Shown here piece by piece: positions 1 to 12,500 of a DNA stretch of 64,000 bases (position 1 is its first letter; each line of letters begins with the position of its first letter). Below the pieces are notes generated by a model. It was given only the letters and a program-made list of their open reading frames with translations, was not told the DNA's origin and made no database searches. The stretch comes from Prionace glauca (lineage: Eukaryota > Chordata > Chondrichthyes > Carcharhiniformes > Carcharhinidae): the NCBI GenBank assembly GCA_037974335.1, contig CM075724.1, positions 62,460,470-62,524,469 on the forward strand. The letters are read 5' to 3'. The translations under genes and the position numbers were made by a program.

Positions 1-244
1 TCTAGTAACAATAATGTCATTCAGGCCCTCCACTCCTACCATCTTTCCCTCGCTAACATCCGACAAATTATTCACGTCCTCCTCCGAGAAGACCGAAACA
101 AAAAAGTTATTCAGGGCCTCAGGCATTTCCCCATCCCCTACCACTAAGTCCCCCCTCTCATCCTCTAAGGGTCCAACGTTCACCCTAGCCAGCCTCTTCC
201 TTTTTATGTATTTATAAAAACTCTTGCTATCCTTTTTTATATTA
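1..244 (-). mobile_element. CR1-A LINE fragment, runs off the window edge
   Basis: Reverse complement matches the endonuclease-to-RT linker of the full-length CR1 copy at 55.6-55.9 kb (KRLARVN...VSVF region). Its 5' end is truncated at about 244; the 3' part lies outside the window. Confidence 0.85.
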
Positions 245-245
245 A

Positions 246-1240
246 GATGCATGTCATTGCCATTGAACAGGGATTTGCACATGCGTCAGGAACACATGCA
301 CATCTCCCAGAGCTGGTGAACAGTCACTGATCAGACTATGCAGGAAACCAGCGGGAAGTCAGGTAAGTAATTTAAATCTTTTCTTTATTATGTTTAAATA
401 TGTTTATTAGTTCATTATCAGGACCTTTCAGCTCCCGATTGAATCTCCCATTCCGCCGGGAATACTTCATTCCGACGGGGTTCAGGCCAGCTCCCACGTT
501 CAGGGAACTAGTGGGATGCCCTGCTGGAATGAAGGGGGTGGGCACCTGGGGCTCCCCAGTGGTTTGGACGGCAGTGGATGGTGCCTTCTGGGCATGGGCA
601 CACTGGCAGTGCCAGCATGTTCCCCAGGGGGTACCTTAGCACTGCTAATTGAGCATCGGGCAGTGCCAACAGAGAGGGGCTTATTGGGGGCAGGGCTGAG
701 GGGTGATCAGTGGGGGTAGGTGTCCTGCTGCCACTCTGGAGACTGTATCGCTCTGGGATGGAGGGGGGGTGGTGATTGGGGTGAGCTGGAGGGGAGTAGT
801 CTCTTCAAGGGGGGGGGGGGCTGCCTTCGGTGAGCGTTGGGGGTTGGGGTCTGCCATGGTGAGGGGGCTGAGGGGATCACCACTGTTTGGGAGCGAGGTG
901 GTCTCTTTATCTGCGCACTTCAGGATTTGGGGGGGGGGGTCAGGAGTGGCCCAGGAATTGTTGTGGGAGCACGATCAGGGTGTGGGGAGCAGGAGGGGCA
1001 GCACTGGGCTGGCCAGCGATCGGGCTGTCCGGCAAATGGGGAGTCTGACAGATTGGGACAACTGCACATGCGCAGAGTTCCAGAGTGGTCAAACTCTGGC
1101 ATGAATAGGCCCCGCCCAACCCTGGGTTTTGAATGAGATTCATGACTGGAACTTCTGCAGGGCACAGAGTGTGAAGATTCAGGTGAGAAGCTGAACTGAC
1201 AAAACAGTTGGGATTTAGAACAGTTTTCCCAGCAATTCAG
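246..1240 (+). repeat. Dispersed non-coding repeat, left arm of an inverted pair
   Basis: The first ~350 bp reappear inverted at 3335-3690 with many substitutions. The middle is G-rich, with runs of nine or more G near 811 and 931. The short open frames here (400-1243) follow composition and show no domain. No gene seen. Confidence 0.7.
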
Positions 1241-1245
1241 CACTT

Positions 1246-3246
1246 TTGGAAATAAAGGAGAGTATTAAATTAAAAACCGATGTGTACAGAGCAGCTAAAA
1301 ATAGTGGGGAATTAGAAGATGGGGAAAGATTTAAAAAACAACAAAAAATGACTAAGAAAGCAATAAAGAAAGGAAAGATAGAATATGAAGCTAAATTAGC
1401 TCTAAATATAAAAAAAAGTAAAAGTTTTTACAAATATATAAAGAAGAGACTTGCTAGAGTGAATGTTGGACCCTTGGAGGACGAGAGGGGGGATTTAATG
1501 GTGGGAAATGAGGAAATGGCTGAGACTTTAAATAAGTTTTTTGTGTTGGTCTTCACGGAGGACACAATTAGCTGACAGAATATTAAAGATAGAGGGTTGG
1601 TAGGAGATGAGGTCCTTAATACAATTACTGTAACTAGAGAGGCAGTGCTTGATTGACTAACGGGACTGAAGGTAGACAAGTCCCTGGGACCAGATGGAAT
1701 GCAATCCAGGGTTCTGAAAGAAATGGCAGAAGTAATAGCAGATGCCTTAGTAATTATTTATCAAAATTCTCTGGACTCTGGAGAAGTGCCAATGGATTGG
1801 AAAACAGCTACTGTTACGCCGCTGTTAAAAAAGATAGCAGACAAAAGGCAGGGAACTACAGACCGGTTAGCTTAACATCCGTAGTTGGAGAAATGCTAGA
1901 ATCCATCATCAAAAGAGAAATAGCAGGACACTTGGAAAAGAACGGTTTGATTAAACAGACACAGCACAGATTCGTGAAGAGGAAGTCGTGTTTGATGAAT
2001 TTACTGGATTCTTATGAAGATGTGACTAGTGCGGTAGACAGAGGGGAACCGATTGATGTGGTGTTTTTAGATTTCCAGAAGGTGTTCGATAAGGTGCCTC
2101 AGAAAAGGTTGCTGCAGAAAGTTAGGGTACACAGAGTTGGAGGTAAAGTGTTAGCGTGGATTGAGGATTGGTTATCTAACAGGAAGCAGAGAGTTGGAAT
2201 CAATGGGTGCTTTTCTGGTTGGCAGTTGGTGCCTAATGGAGCGCCGCAGGGATCGGTGCTGGGGCCTCAACTGTTTACTGTATACATTGACAATCTGGAG
2301 GAGGGGGCTGAGTGTAGGGTAAAAAAATTTGCTGATGACACGAAGATGAGTCGAAAAGTGAATTGCGTGGAGGACGTGGAAAGTCTGCAGAGAGATCTGG
2401 ATAGGCAAAGTGAGTGGGCGAGATGGAGTATAACATTAGCAAATGTGAGGTTATCCACTTTGGTAGAAATAATAGTAGGAAGGAATACTATTTAAAGGGT
2501 GAAAAATTGCAACATGCTACAGTGCAGAGGGGGTCCTTGTGCCCGAATCGCAAAAACTCAATTTGCAGCTGCAGCAGATGATCAAGAAGGCAAATGGAAT
2601 GTTGGTCTTTATCGCGAGGGGGATAGAATATAAAAGCAGGGAGGTCTTGCTGCAACAGTACAAGGCACTGGTGAGGCTGAAACTGGAGTAATGTGTGCAG
2701 TTTTGGTCCCCTTATTTGCATAAGGGTATATTGGCCTTGGAGAGAGTACAGTGAAGGTTCACCAGGCTGACACCGGAGATGAGGGGGTCAGCTTATGAGG
2801 AGAGATTAAATAGACTGGGCCTGTACTCGTTGGAGTTTAGAAGGCTGAAGGGGGATCTCATAGAGACTTACAAGATAATGAAGGGGCTATATAGGGTAGA
2901 GATAGAGAGATTCTTTCCGCTTAGAAAGAAAACCAGAACTCGAGGACACAGTCTAAAAATAAGGGAGGGGGAGGGGACAGTTTAGAACAGAGTTGAGGAG
3001 GAACTTTGTCACTCAAAGGGTGGTGAATCTCTGGAATTCTTTGCCCATTGAAGTGGTGGAGACTACCTCGTTGACTATATTTAAGTCACAGGTAGATAGG
3101 TTTCTGATAGACAGTGGAATTAAAGGTTATGGCGAGAAGGCAGGAAAGTGGAACTGATCCACTTCAGATCAGCCATGATCTTATTGAATGGCGGGGCAGG
3201 CTCGAAGGGCTAGATGGCCTACTCCTGCACCTATTTCTTATGTTCG
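1246..3246 (+). mobile_element. Old 5'-truncated CR1-A LINE
   Basis: Begins at the end of the endonuclease domain and runs to the family 3' end (CCTATTTCTTATGTTC). Frames at 1246-1575, 1653-2495 and 2779-2985 encode linker, RT ([30 protein letters not shown]) and C-terminal domain. Several frameshifts and stops make it dead. It is more diverged than the 12.7, 17.3 and 48.8 kb copies. Confidence 0.93.
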
Positions 3247-3334
3247 TCCCCATCGTTGCAAGTTGACCCAGGCCAGGAACATTCAGGAGGTTTCATATTT
3301 ACAGAAAATGGAAAAAGGAAAATGAGGTGGGGTG

Positions 3335-3690
3335 ATGCCATCCCACTGGCGTCTGACCCACTGAGGGGCCTCAGGTTTCCCCTTCATTCCAGCAGGGTCT
3401 CTCGCTAGTTCCCTGAACGTGGGAGCTGGTCTGAACCCCATAATAATGAAGTATTCCTGGTGGGATGGGAGATTCAATGGGGGCCTGAAAGGTCCTGATA
3501 ATGAACTAATAAACATATTTAAAACATAATTAAAGAAGATTTAAATTATTTACCTGCCTTCCCACCGGTTTCCAGCATGGTCTGATCAGCGACTGTTCGG
3601 AGGCTCTGGGAGATGTGTATGCATTCCTGGCGCAGGCACAAATTCTTGTTCAATGACAATGACACGCATCTCTCACTGCGACCCAACAGA
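3335..3690 (-). repeat. Right arm of inverted repeat
   Basis: The reverse complement aligns with 246-600: shared blocks include the GAACAGTCGCTGATCAGACC-type stretch and CTCCCACGTTCAGGGAAC. The pair brackets the LINE at 1246-3246. Confidence 0.75.
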
Positions 3691-4967
3691 AAAGTTGTGG
3701 GCTGCGACGGGAGAATTGCAGCCTATGGTTCCGGATTTGTACTTGTAGTTGTGAGAAATCATTAGTTAAATTTTGTGAGAAATCATGTTGGCTCAGTAGC
3801 TAAAGATATAGAACCAGTCTGGATGGAGTGAAGAAATTGCAATCTGTCATAATCTATTCACGGTCAACTGTGAATAAATTATAGGCCTCCGACAGTAGCT
3901 ACACTGTAGGACAGAGTATACATCAACAACTAATTGAGGTTTGCAGGAAAGGTACTGCAATGATCATGGGTGATCTTAATCATCTTATAGTTTGAACAAA
4001 TTTAATTGACAATTGCCGTTTTATGGTCAAGTTCATAAAGTGCATTTATGATTGTTTCTTAGAACAATACATTCTTGGACCAATCAGGGAACACACTATT
4101 TTAAAGTTAATGACATGTGATGAGATGGAATTTATTGATGGCCTCGTTGTAAATATTTTCTAGGAAAGAGTCATCCTAACATGAAGAATTTTGAATTTGG
4201 CTTTAGATTGTGAAAATTTGGTCTGAAGCTAGTGGCTTAAACTTAAATAAAAGCAATTATATAGGTATGAAGAGGAAGTCACGAAGGAACTACTTTAAAA
4301 GTTAAGCTGGTGGGCAAGCAAAGCAAACATTTAAGTAGATATTTCATAATTCTCACCAAATATATATATATTCCTTTGCGGAATGATGAGCCTCAGAGGA
4401 GTGTAACTATTCCCTATGCGACAAATTATGTTAATGATGGTATTAAATTGAAGTTACAAGCATGCTATTCTGCAAGAATTAGTGGTGGTATTTCTGAAAA
4501 TTGTAGAGAACAGTAATGGATAAATTAAAAAGGAGAAATTAAAATATGATGGTAAATGAACAAGAAATATAAGAGTAGGCAGTAAAAGATTTTACATGAA
4601 AGGGAAAAAAGTAGCTAAAGTAAATTTTGGTCCCTTGCAGGGTAACATTACAGAACTAATAATTGGAAACAAGGAAGTGGCAGGAATTTTGAACAAATAC
4701 CTTGTATCTGTCTTCAGAGTAGATGACATGAAAAACTTCCAAAGAATAGATAAAAATCAAGAGGCAGAAAGAGTGAGAAAATCAATGCAATCATTATCAC
4801 CAGAGAAAAAAATACAAGGTAAATTAATGAGAATAAATGTTGCCAAGACTCTATTTGATTGCTTGCATTCCTAGTGTTCTAAATGGAGCAGCTGTAGTCA
4901 ATAGCTGAAGCATTATTTAGAACCTTCCAAAATTCATTAGATTCTACAGAAACCCAAGTGGATGGGA

Positions 4968-5275
4968 TGGTAGCACAGTGGTTAGCATTGCTATCTCACA
5001 GTGCTAGGGACCCAGGTACAATTCTGGTCTCGCGTGATTCTGTGTGGAGTTAGCGCATTCTCCTTATGTCTGCGTGGATTTCCTCTCGGTGTCCTGGTTT
5101 CTTCCCACAGTCCAAATATGGGCAGCTTAGTTTGATCAGCCATGCTAAATTGACCCTTATTGAGAGGGAAATAAATGGAGTTATGGGGATAGGGCATGGG
5201 TGAGATTGTTGTCAGTGCAGGCATAATGGATTGAAAGGCTTCCTTCCGAACTGTGTGTATTCTATGATATTCAAA
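4968..5275 (+). mobile_element. tRNA-derived SINE
   Basis: tRNA-like head (GTAGCACAGTGGTTAGCATTG ... box B-like GGTACAATTC) followed by the shared central module (GCGTGGATTTCC ... CCCACAGTCCAAA) and a tail ending in ATTCTATGA. Confidence 0.85.
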
Positions 5276-5325
5276 AAAGGAGAGAGATGGAGAGCAGAAA
5301 AACATGAACCAATTGGCTGAGCACT

Positions 5326-5862
5326 TACATAAGAACATAAGAAATAAGAGCAGGAGTAGGCCATCTGGCCCTTTGAGCCTGCCCCGCCATTCAATAAGAT
5401 CATGGCTGATCTGTCGTGGCTCAGTTCCACATTCCCGCCCTCTCCCCATAACCCTTAATCCCCACTCTTATCAAAAACCCATCAACCCTCTTCTTAAAAA
5501 TATTTAGCGAGGTAACCTCCACCACTTCAACAGGCAGAGAATTCCAGAGATTCACCACCCTTTGAGTGAAGAAGTTCCTCCTCAACTCCGTTCTAAACCA
5601 CCCCCCCTTTATCTTGAGGCTGTACCCCCTAGTCCTACTGTCCTTTCTGAGCAGGAAGAGTCTCTCCACCTCTATCCTATCCATCCCATTCATCATCTTA
5701 TACGTCTCAATGAGATCTCTCCTCATTCTTCTAAACTCTAATGAGTACAAGCCTAGTTTATTCAGCCTCTCCTCATAGCTCAACCCCCTCAACTCTGGCA
5801 TTAGCCTAGTAAACCTCCTCTGCATTCCCTCCAAGGCCAAAATATCCTTGCGTAAAATGCTG
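5326..5862 (-). mobile_element. CR1-A LINE 3' fragment
   Basis: The minus frame 5421-5873 encodes the ORF2 C-terminus (GLSYEERLNKLGLYSLEFRR, FFTQRVVNLWNSLPVEVVE). The 3' end lies at the low coordinate (reverse complement of ATAAGAACATAAGAAAT). Inserted in the older LINE at 3870-6330. Confidence 0.92.
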
Positions 5863-6387
5863 GAGTGCATCAATAAAGAAATAGTAGTAGAGCATCCATA
5901 AACTCATGGTACCATCAAGCAGAGACAACATTATTTTGTAGAAGAAAATAATGTTTGACAAACTTTGAGGTGTAACAAGCAGGTCGGATAAATGGGAACT
6001 AATTAATGGAGTGTATTTGGAATTCCAAAAGGGATTTGATAAGTTGACACATCAAAAATTACTGTACAAGATGGGAGTTCAAAGTCTTGATGTTAATTAA
6101 TTAACATGGATAGAGGATTGACTAATTAACAGGAAACAGATAGTATGAATAAATCAGAAATATTCAGGCTGAAACTGAACTGTCTGAATGCCAAAAGGAT
6201 TGTTGCTGGGGCCTCAAATATTTACTCTCTGTGTTAACTAAATGGATAAAAGAACAGAATGTATTGCCGCTAATTTTGCTGACAACATTACTGATTCAAT
6301 GTGAACAGTAATGGATGCATTTTAAGGTTTATAATCGAACAGTCTGATCCTGCACTCAGAAATATCTCACACCTGCAATTTAGATTC

Positions 6388-6525
6388 TCAACTTCTTTCT
6401 TTCTTTGTCACGTTCACTTCAGCATACAATGCGCCTTTGTTTTGTTTAAGTTTTGATGGGTCCTTGGAATCAGCAAGCTGCAAGGCGACACATGTCAGCT
6501 TGTTATCTCCACCTCTTTGTTTAGT
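6388..6525 (-). CDS. Cassette b, exon CYT3 (terminal tail exon)
   Basis: Acceptor CTTTCACAG then 45 codons and TGA. Encodes LTCVALQL and ALYAEVNV. The corresponding first motif in the complete gene is LTYATL, so tyrosine is replaced by cysteine here and that ITIM is lost. ALYAEV has Ala at -2, so it is only ITIM-like. Confidence 0.75.
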   Translation of the reverse strand, partial: TKQRGGDNKLTCVALQLADSKDPSKLKQNKGALYAEVNVTKKERS

Positions 6526-9500
6526 CTGTGAAAGTAATATTTCATATCACCGTAAATCCATCATCCAATCATTATTGAGACAGTTGACAATTTATCGAAA
6601 GACTTACGGAATTTCCTTTCATTAGTTCCAATTTCAGATTGTAATCAGATTTTGGACCGGTTTCCTTTTCCTTCTCTGCAGCCCTCCCCCAAATCTTGCT
6701 GAAATTCCATTTGAACTTTCATTAAAATGAATTCGTCTGTTAATATAGCTCATTGAAGAAAACAGATTAATTATTTGAATAAAATAGAGAAAAGTAATTC
6801 CATGCTGCTCTGTTAAAGCTGTTGGGAAAGCTGATAGTGCACAAGATTAATTTCAGGCCCAATTGTCTGAACACCGACAGCCGCAGTGCCCTGCTTACAC
6901 CACGGGGGAAGGCTCTCGGTCACATTTTTCAATCGCCTTACCGCCATTCCCACTTATCTCCCGATCTCTGGGACATGAGGCAAAATTGACGAACTTGTTT
7001 GAAATCAGCCGACAGAGCACAGTTAGCAGATTAAGCAAGAACCTTCCCATTTCCTACATCTCATATTACATAATATTGATGCCATTACAATAGATGACTA
7101 AAGATCTACCTGGGAATATATAATACTTTCCTCCCTCTGTCTGTGGTTTGCCTTTCTCCTGGTGTCAATTCTGATTGTGGCATAGGCCAGGCTGATGTCA
7201 GTGCCGTGTTTTATCTGTAAAATAGATATTTTCCACATGTATTTGGTGAATTTCTAGTAGTTTGGGACAAGCATTATTCCGGGCAGACCCGAAAAAGAAA
7301 CGTCGATAATATTGACTCTGATTTTTGTGTAAAACAGACCACGAGCCCGCAGCCCGATTTGCATCTCTCCCGATTGCTATTTCCAATCAAGTAAGTAAGA
7401 GAAATGCCAATTAATAAGGACTTGTTGAAATCTGTCCCATAAAGTCAAACCTTTCGCCAATCCGCTCAGATTCTGACCAATTAATCAATATTGACTCTAT
7501 TCCGTATGGTCATATCATAGAATCCATACAGTGCCATTCGACCTGTAGAGCCTGCACCCACCACAATCCCACCCAGGTTCTATCCCCTTAAATCCACCTA
7601 ATCCGCTGACATTCAGGGGTAATTCAGGGGTAACTTGCACATCTCTGGAGTGTAGGAGGAACCCAGTAAAAAGTCTGACAACACCAGAGTACCCGGAGGA
7701 AACCTCCGCCAACATGGGGAGAATATGAATGTGCAACTCCACAGAGACAGTTATCCGACTGAACCCGGGTACCTGGCGCTGTGAGGCAGCGGTGCTGACC
7801 ATCTAGATTGAGTATCTTTCACCTCAATCCCTCAGTCCTACTTGAGAATAGATGGTGTGCTCTTTCTTGTGTCTCGGTTTGGAGGATCCTTTTTCTTCTC
7901 GCAGGCTCAGAGTAGCGTAGGCGGCAATGTTCTCACTTGGCCTTTGCCTAACCTGTAAAAATAAGACACAAAATATTGAAAGCGACGAGTCTATCTCTAT
8001 AACCAGCTACCGTCAATTCTAATTAATTCTGTCAATGTAAACATGCAGACAGTAAACGATAAAACTAGGTTGCAAGTGCACTCTCTCCCTTTTCGACTAT
8101 TGCATCCAATATCGAAACAATAGGGTGGAGAGTATTTGTTTAATCAGTTCAAGGGATGTTGGCTTCGCTGGCTAAGCTAACGTATATTGACAGTCAATAA
8201 TTGCCCTTGAACCGGTGTGGGGTATGTGCGTCCCTGGTGTTGAGGGGGTTGAGCTATGAGGAGAGGCTGAATAAACTAGGCTTGTACTCGTTAGAGTTTA
8301 GAAGAATGAGGGGAGATCTCATTGAGACATATAAGATGATGAATGGGATGGATAGGATAGAGGTGGAGAGACTCTACCGCTCAGAAAGGTCAGTAGAACT
8401 AGGGGGCACAGCCTCAAGATAAAGTGGGGGGGGGGGGGGGGGACGGTTTAGAACGGAGTTGAGGAGGAACTTCTTCACTCAAAGGGTGGTGAATCTCTGG
8501 AATTCTCTGCCTGTTGAAGTGGTGGAGGCTGCCTCGCTAAATATTTTTAAGACGCGGGTCGATGGGTTTTTGATAAGCGAAAGGGTTATGGGGAGAGGGC
8601 GAGAAAGTGGAACTGAGCCACGACAGATCAGCCATGATCTTATTGAATGGCGGGGCAGGCTTGAAGGGCTAGATGGCCTACTCCTGCTCCTATTTCTTAT
8701 GTTCTTATGTGTTTTTAGGGAAGTACTTCTAGGATTCTGACTCAGTGACAGTGAAGGAACTGCGATATTTTTCCAAGGCAGGGTTTTCAATGGTTCAGAG
8801 TGGAAGTTCAATGTGGTGTTGCTTTATATCTGGCAGCTTTGAGATAGAGCGAGTTGGTGCTGCTGGAGAAAGAGATCAGTCAGAAAGAAAAGCAGGACTT
8901 CTTCAGATAGGCATTCTTGGAAGATAAGTGTCAGTGAAGTAAACATTAAGATAAAAACAAAATATTGCAATGCTAGAATCTGAAACAAAATCAGAAAACA
9001 CTGGAAAATCTCAGTAGGTCTGACAGCATCTGAGGAGACCGTTGGCTCTATTCTGTTTCCACTGATGCTGTCAGGCCTGCTGAGATTTCCAGCATTTTCT
9101 GTTTTTGTCTCAGATTCCAGCAGCCACAGTATTTTACTTTTGGGCCTTATATCTGCTTGCCTTGTCCTTTTAGATGACAGTGGTCGTGAGTTTGGAAGGT
9201 GCTGATTAAGAAGCCTTAATGAGTTCCCGCGATGTATCTTGCCGATGGTTTATGTTTTTTCTCTTTTCATTCACAGGTTTTAAGTCGGTCCACCTCGTGT
9301 CCAATGAGGGGCATAGACGCGATAGGTCGTACTGGGGCTGCTCTTGGTTGTTCGAGATTTGCCTTGTCGTTAGTGTGTGTCTAAACTGGACAAGATACTG
9401 GGCAAGACGACAGCTCAGTGACTGTCGCTGATTGCTGTGCAGACACATGGATTTGGGCCGATGTCTGTGGGAGTTTGCACATTCTCCCCGTGCTTGCGTG

Positions 9501-12500
9501 GGTTTTCTCCGGGTGCTCCGGTTTCCTCCCACGCCCCAAAGATGTGTTGTTCGGCTGACTGGCAGGAATAAATTGTCCCTAAATCAGTTTCCCTCAATCT
9601 AGATGGCCATAAAACATTAGACAGGGGTCGTGGGTGGAGAGGGGAACTGGTGGTGTTGAGATGGTGGCACGGGCTCGTTGTGCCGAAGGGCCTGTTTCCC
9701 GGGCTGATTTTGTTCTTTGTTGTTTTTATACACTGCTGCCACTGTATATCGGTGGTGGAGGAAGTTTTCTTGTGGGTGGGTTGCCAATCAAATGCCCCCT
9801 TTGTCTTGGATGGTGTTGAACTTCTTGAGTGTTGTGGAACTGCTGTCATCCAGGCAAGTGGAAAGTATTCCATCACACTCATCTCTTGTGCCTTGTAGAT
9901 TGTGCACCTGCTCTGGGGAGTCAGAAAGTGAGATATTCACTGCTAGATTCTTAGCCTCTGACCTGCTCTTGTAGCTACAATGTTTATGTGAGAATATAAT
10001 AAACATAAGAAAATAATTAAGAGTAGGAATAGGGAAGTTAGCAACTCGGGCCTGCTCTGCTATTCAATACGATCATGGTTGATCTCATTTCAGCCTCATC
10101 TGCACCTTCCTACCCGTTCCCCATAACCATTCATCGGAGGAAGCAAACCATGTGACACACTACCAGTTACAGCTTGCCAAACAGAAAAAGACCCATTGTT
10201 CTCACTCTATGTTTCTATTGGTTAATGAATCCCCTATCCAAACTAATATCTTCCCCCAACCCCATTTTACCACCTGTGTTAACCTTTTGTGTGGCATCTT
10301 ATCAAATTCATTCTGAAAGTCCAGATATACTATACCTATAGAATCTCCGATAACAATCTCCACTTATTACATCTTCGAACAGTTAGTTAAACATGATTTA
10401 CCCTTCTTAAAAACAGGCTGACTCTGATGGATTGCATTTTGATTTTCCAAATGTCCCTTTACTACTTCCTTAATAATGGATTCCAGCAATTTTCCAATGA
10501 CAGACGCTAAACTAACTTGTTTATAGTTTTCTACTGTTTATGTTTCCACATTTTAGAACATTAGCCTTTTCCCAATCTCCCACTATCTCTACATTGGAGA
10601 AGAAGGCCATTTGATCCATCAATTTTACACCAAGTTTCTGACAGAGCATCTTATCTTGACTCACCCCCATTCCTATTCCTGTAACCCCATGTATTAGCCA
10701 TGCTAATCCCCCTAAACTATGCATCCTGGGGCACCTAGGGACAATGGAGCATGGCCGATCCACCTAATCTTCTGGAACTTCTCCAGAATCCAGGGAATTT
10801 TGGGATTTCAAACCAATGCCTCCACTATCACTCCCTTTAAGATGTAAGTCATCATACCCTGGAGAATTGCCTGCCTTTAATCACAATAGTTTGCTCAGTA
10901 CTTTTTCTCTAGTGAAGGTGATTATTTGAAATTCCTCCTTTTGAACCATCACCGCATTACCTGTTAGTATTAGCATGGCTCTACCCTCCTCCACTGTGAA
11001 AACAGGGACAAAATATTGATTTTGCACTACTACCAGTTCCGTGTTCCCCATTATTAATTCTCCAGGCTCGTCCTCTAAGGAACCAATATTGTCTTTAGCT
11101 ACTCTCTCCCTTTTTATGTAGTTACAGAATCTTTTCCTCTCCGTTTTATATTTGTACTGGATTTGCTGCCATGCAGACATATGACTGGTTGAGTTCAGTT
11201 TCTGGCTAATGTTCTAAACATGGAACCCAGAGCGCCTGATAAATTTATCTGCATTTAAAATAATTACTACTTGGAACACCACTAATAATTATATAATTAA
11301 TAATACACATTTTTAATGTCCCAATTAACTCCAACCGCCGCCCCCATCCCCCGCCACCTCGTCGGAGCAACCATTGTCTTCTTATTGCAACCTATTAGTC
11401 AAGATGTCTGTGTTTGTCTTCCTTTCACTTCCAGAAACTTCCAACCCAGGGTGGAAATCAACAACCCGGACCATTGCAAACGCTTACTCCTAGCGTCACT
11501 CCTCTCCCTCCGCCTCCCCCACCTTGACTTCCATGCCCCACTCTGCACTCTGGAGAGTTTCAGACCAATTCAGAACACTCAGCAGTGTTCCAGTCTGACT
11601 TAACCAATACACCAAAACCTGGGACCTTCCCTGTCTGTCTACCTGTGGGAATAATGTCCACATTAAGCACCTGGACATCTGGAAATTTCCTTAATTTGAA
11701 ATAAATTTAAGTTTCTAAAAGGAAATCAACACTATATAGTTGTTGTAAAGATACGGAGTTATCTGGTTTAACAAAAAGGAATAGAGTGTAGAAACAAGCA
11801 ATACTTTCAAAGTAGCCAGGCCTCAACTGGAAATCGTGTGCCGCTCCGGGACCTGCAATTTGGGAAAGATGTCAAGGTTTGGAGAGGAGATTTATGGAAT
11901 GTTCAGTGATGTGTGGGAAACGAAAGAATCTATCATTGTTCTCCTTGCAGCAGGGAAAGAATTCTCAGAGGTTTAGTTCGAACAAACGAGGCAAAACTGT
12001 TATTCTGGTTAGTTTTGCTCGCTAACCAGGGGATTCGGATTTTGATAATTGGGGAAGATAAAGATTTTTCTGCAACTTGCTGTTGTAATCTGCAGTGCCC
12101 TGGCTGAATGAGTGGCGGAAGCATATTGAGTAGAAACTTTCAGAAAGGGGATTGGAGAAACGTTTAAAAAATGCCGGTTGTAGGTAAAGCGCATGGGAGT
12201 GGAACTCGCTGGGCACCGATTTCAAAGAGACGGCACAGCTACTTTCTTTCCATACCAAAAAATTTTATGATTATTTTAATACCAATTGGTATCTTCCCGG
12301 CTGAATATAGAATTTCTTTCTCACTGCCGCCCCCATTCATCCCCACCCCCTCACGCCACGTTTTTGTAATGTAAAATAAGGCATTGCCACCCTACCTGTT
12401 CTTTTCTCTGAGCTGCTTCCACTAAATTTCTATTATTGTCTAAAAGAGAAAGAAGACACGAGCAACTGAAAGCTAAACAAATTTGTATAAATTAAGGAAA

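Larger units (their letters stand above)
3870..6330 (+). mobile_element. Ancient CR1-like LINE, interrupted by later insertions
   Basis: Degenerate endonuclease (MGDLNH, then CFLEQYILGPIREH near 3965-4095), linker (4596-4870: VAKVNFGPLQGN, LNKYLVSVF) and RT (about 6010-6290: LEFQKGFDKLTHQKLL, GLKYLLS-type remnants). A SINE (4968) and a CR1-A fragment (5326) sit inside it. Many stops; long dead. Confidence 0.75.

Noticed and set aside
4991-5449. 152-codon minus-strand frame
   Set aside because: It runs across the junction of a SINE and a CR1-A fragment, mostly antisense or non-coding parts of repeats.
9415-9882. 155-codon minus-strand frame
   Set aside because: It crosses the CR1-B 3' UTR and repeat G; no domain.
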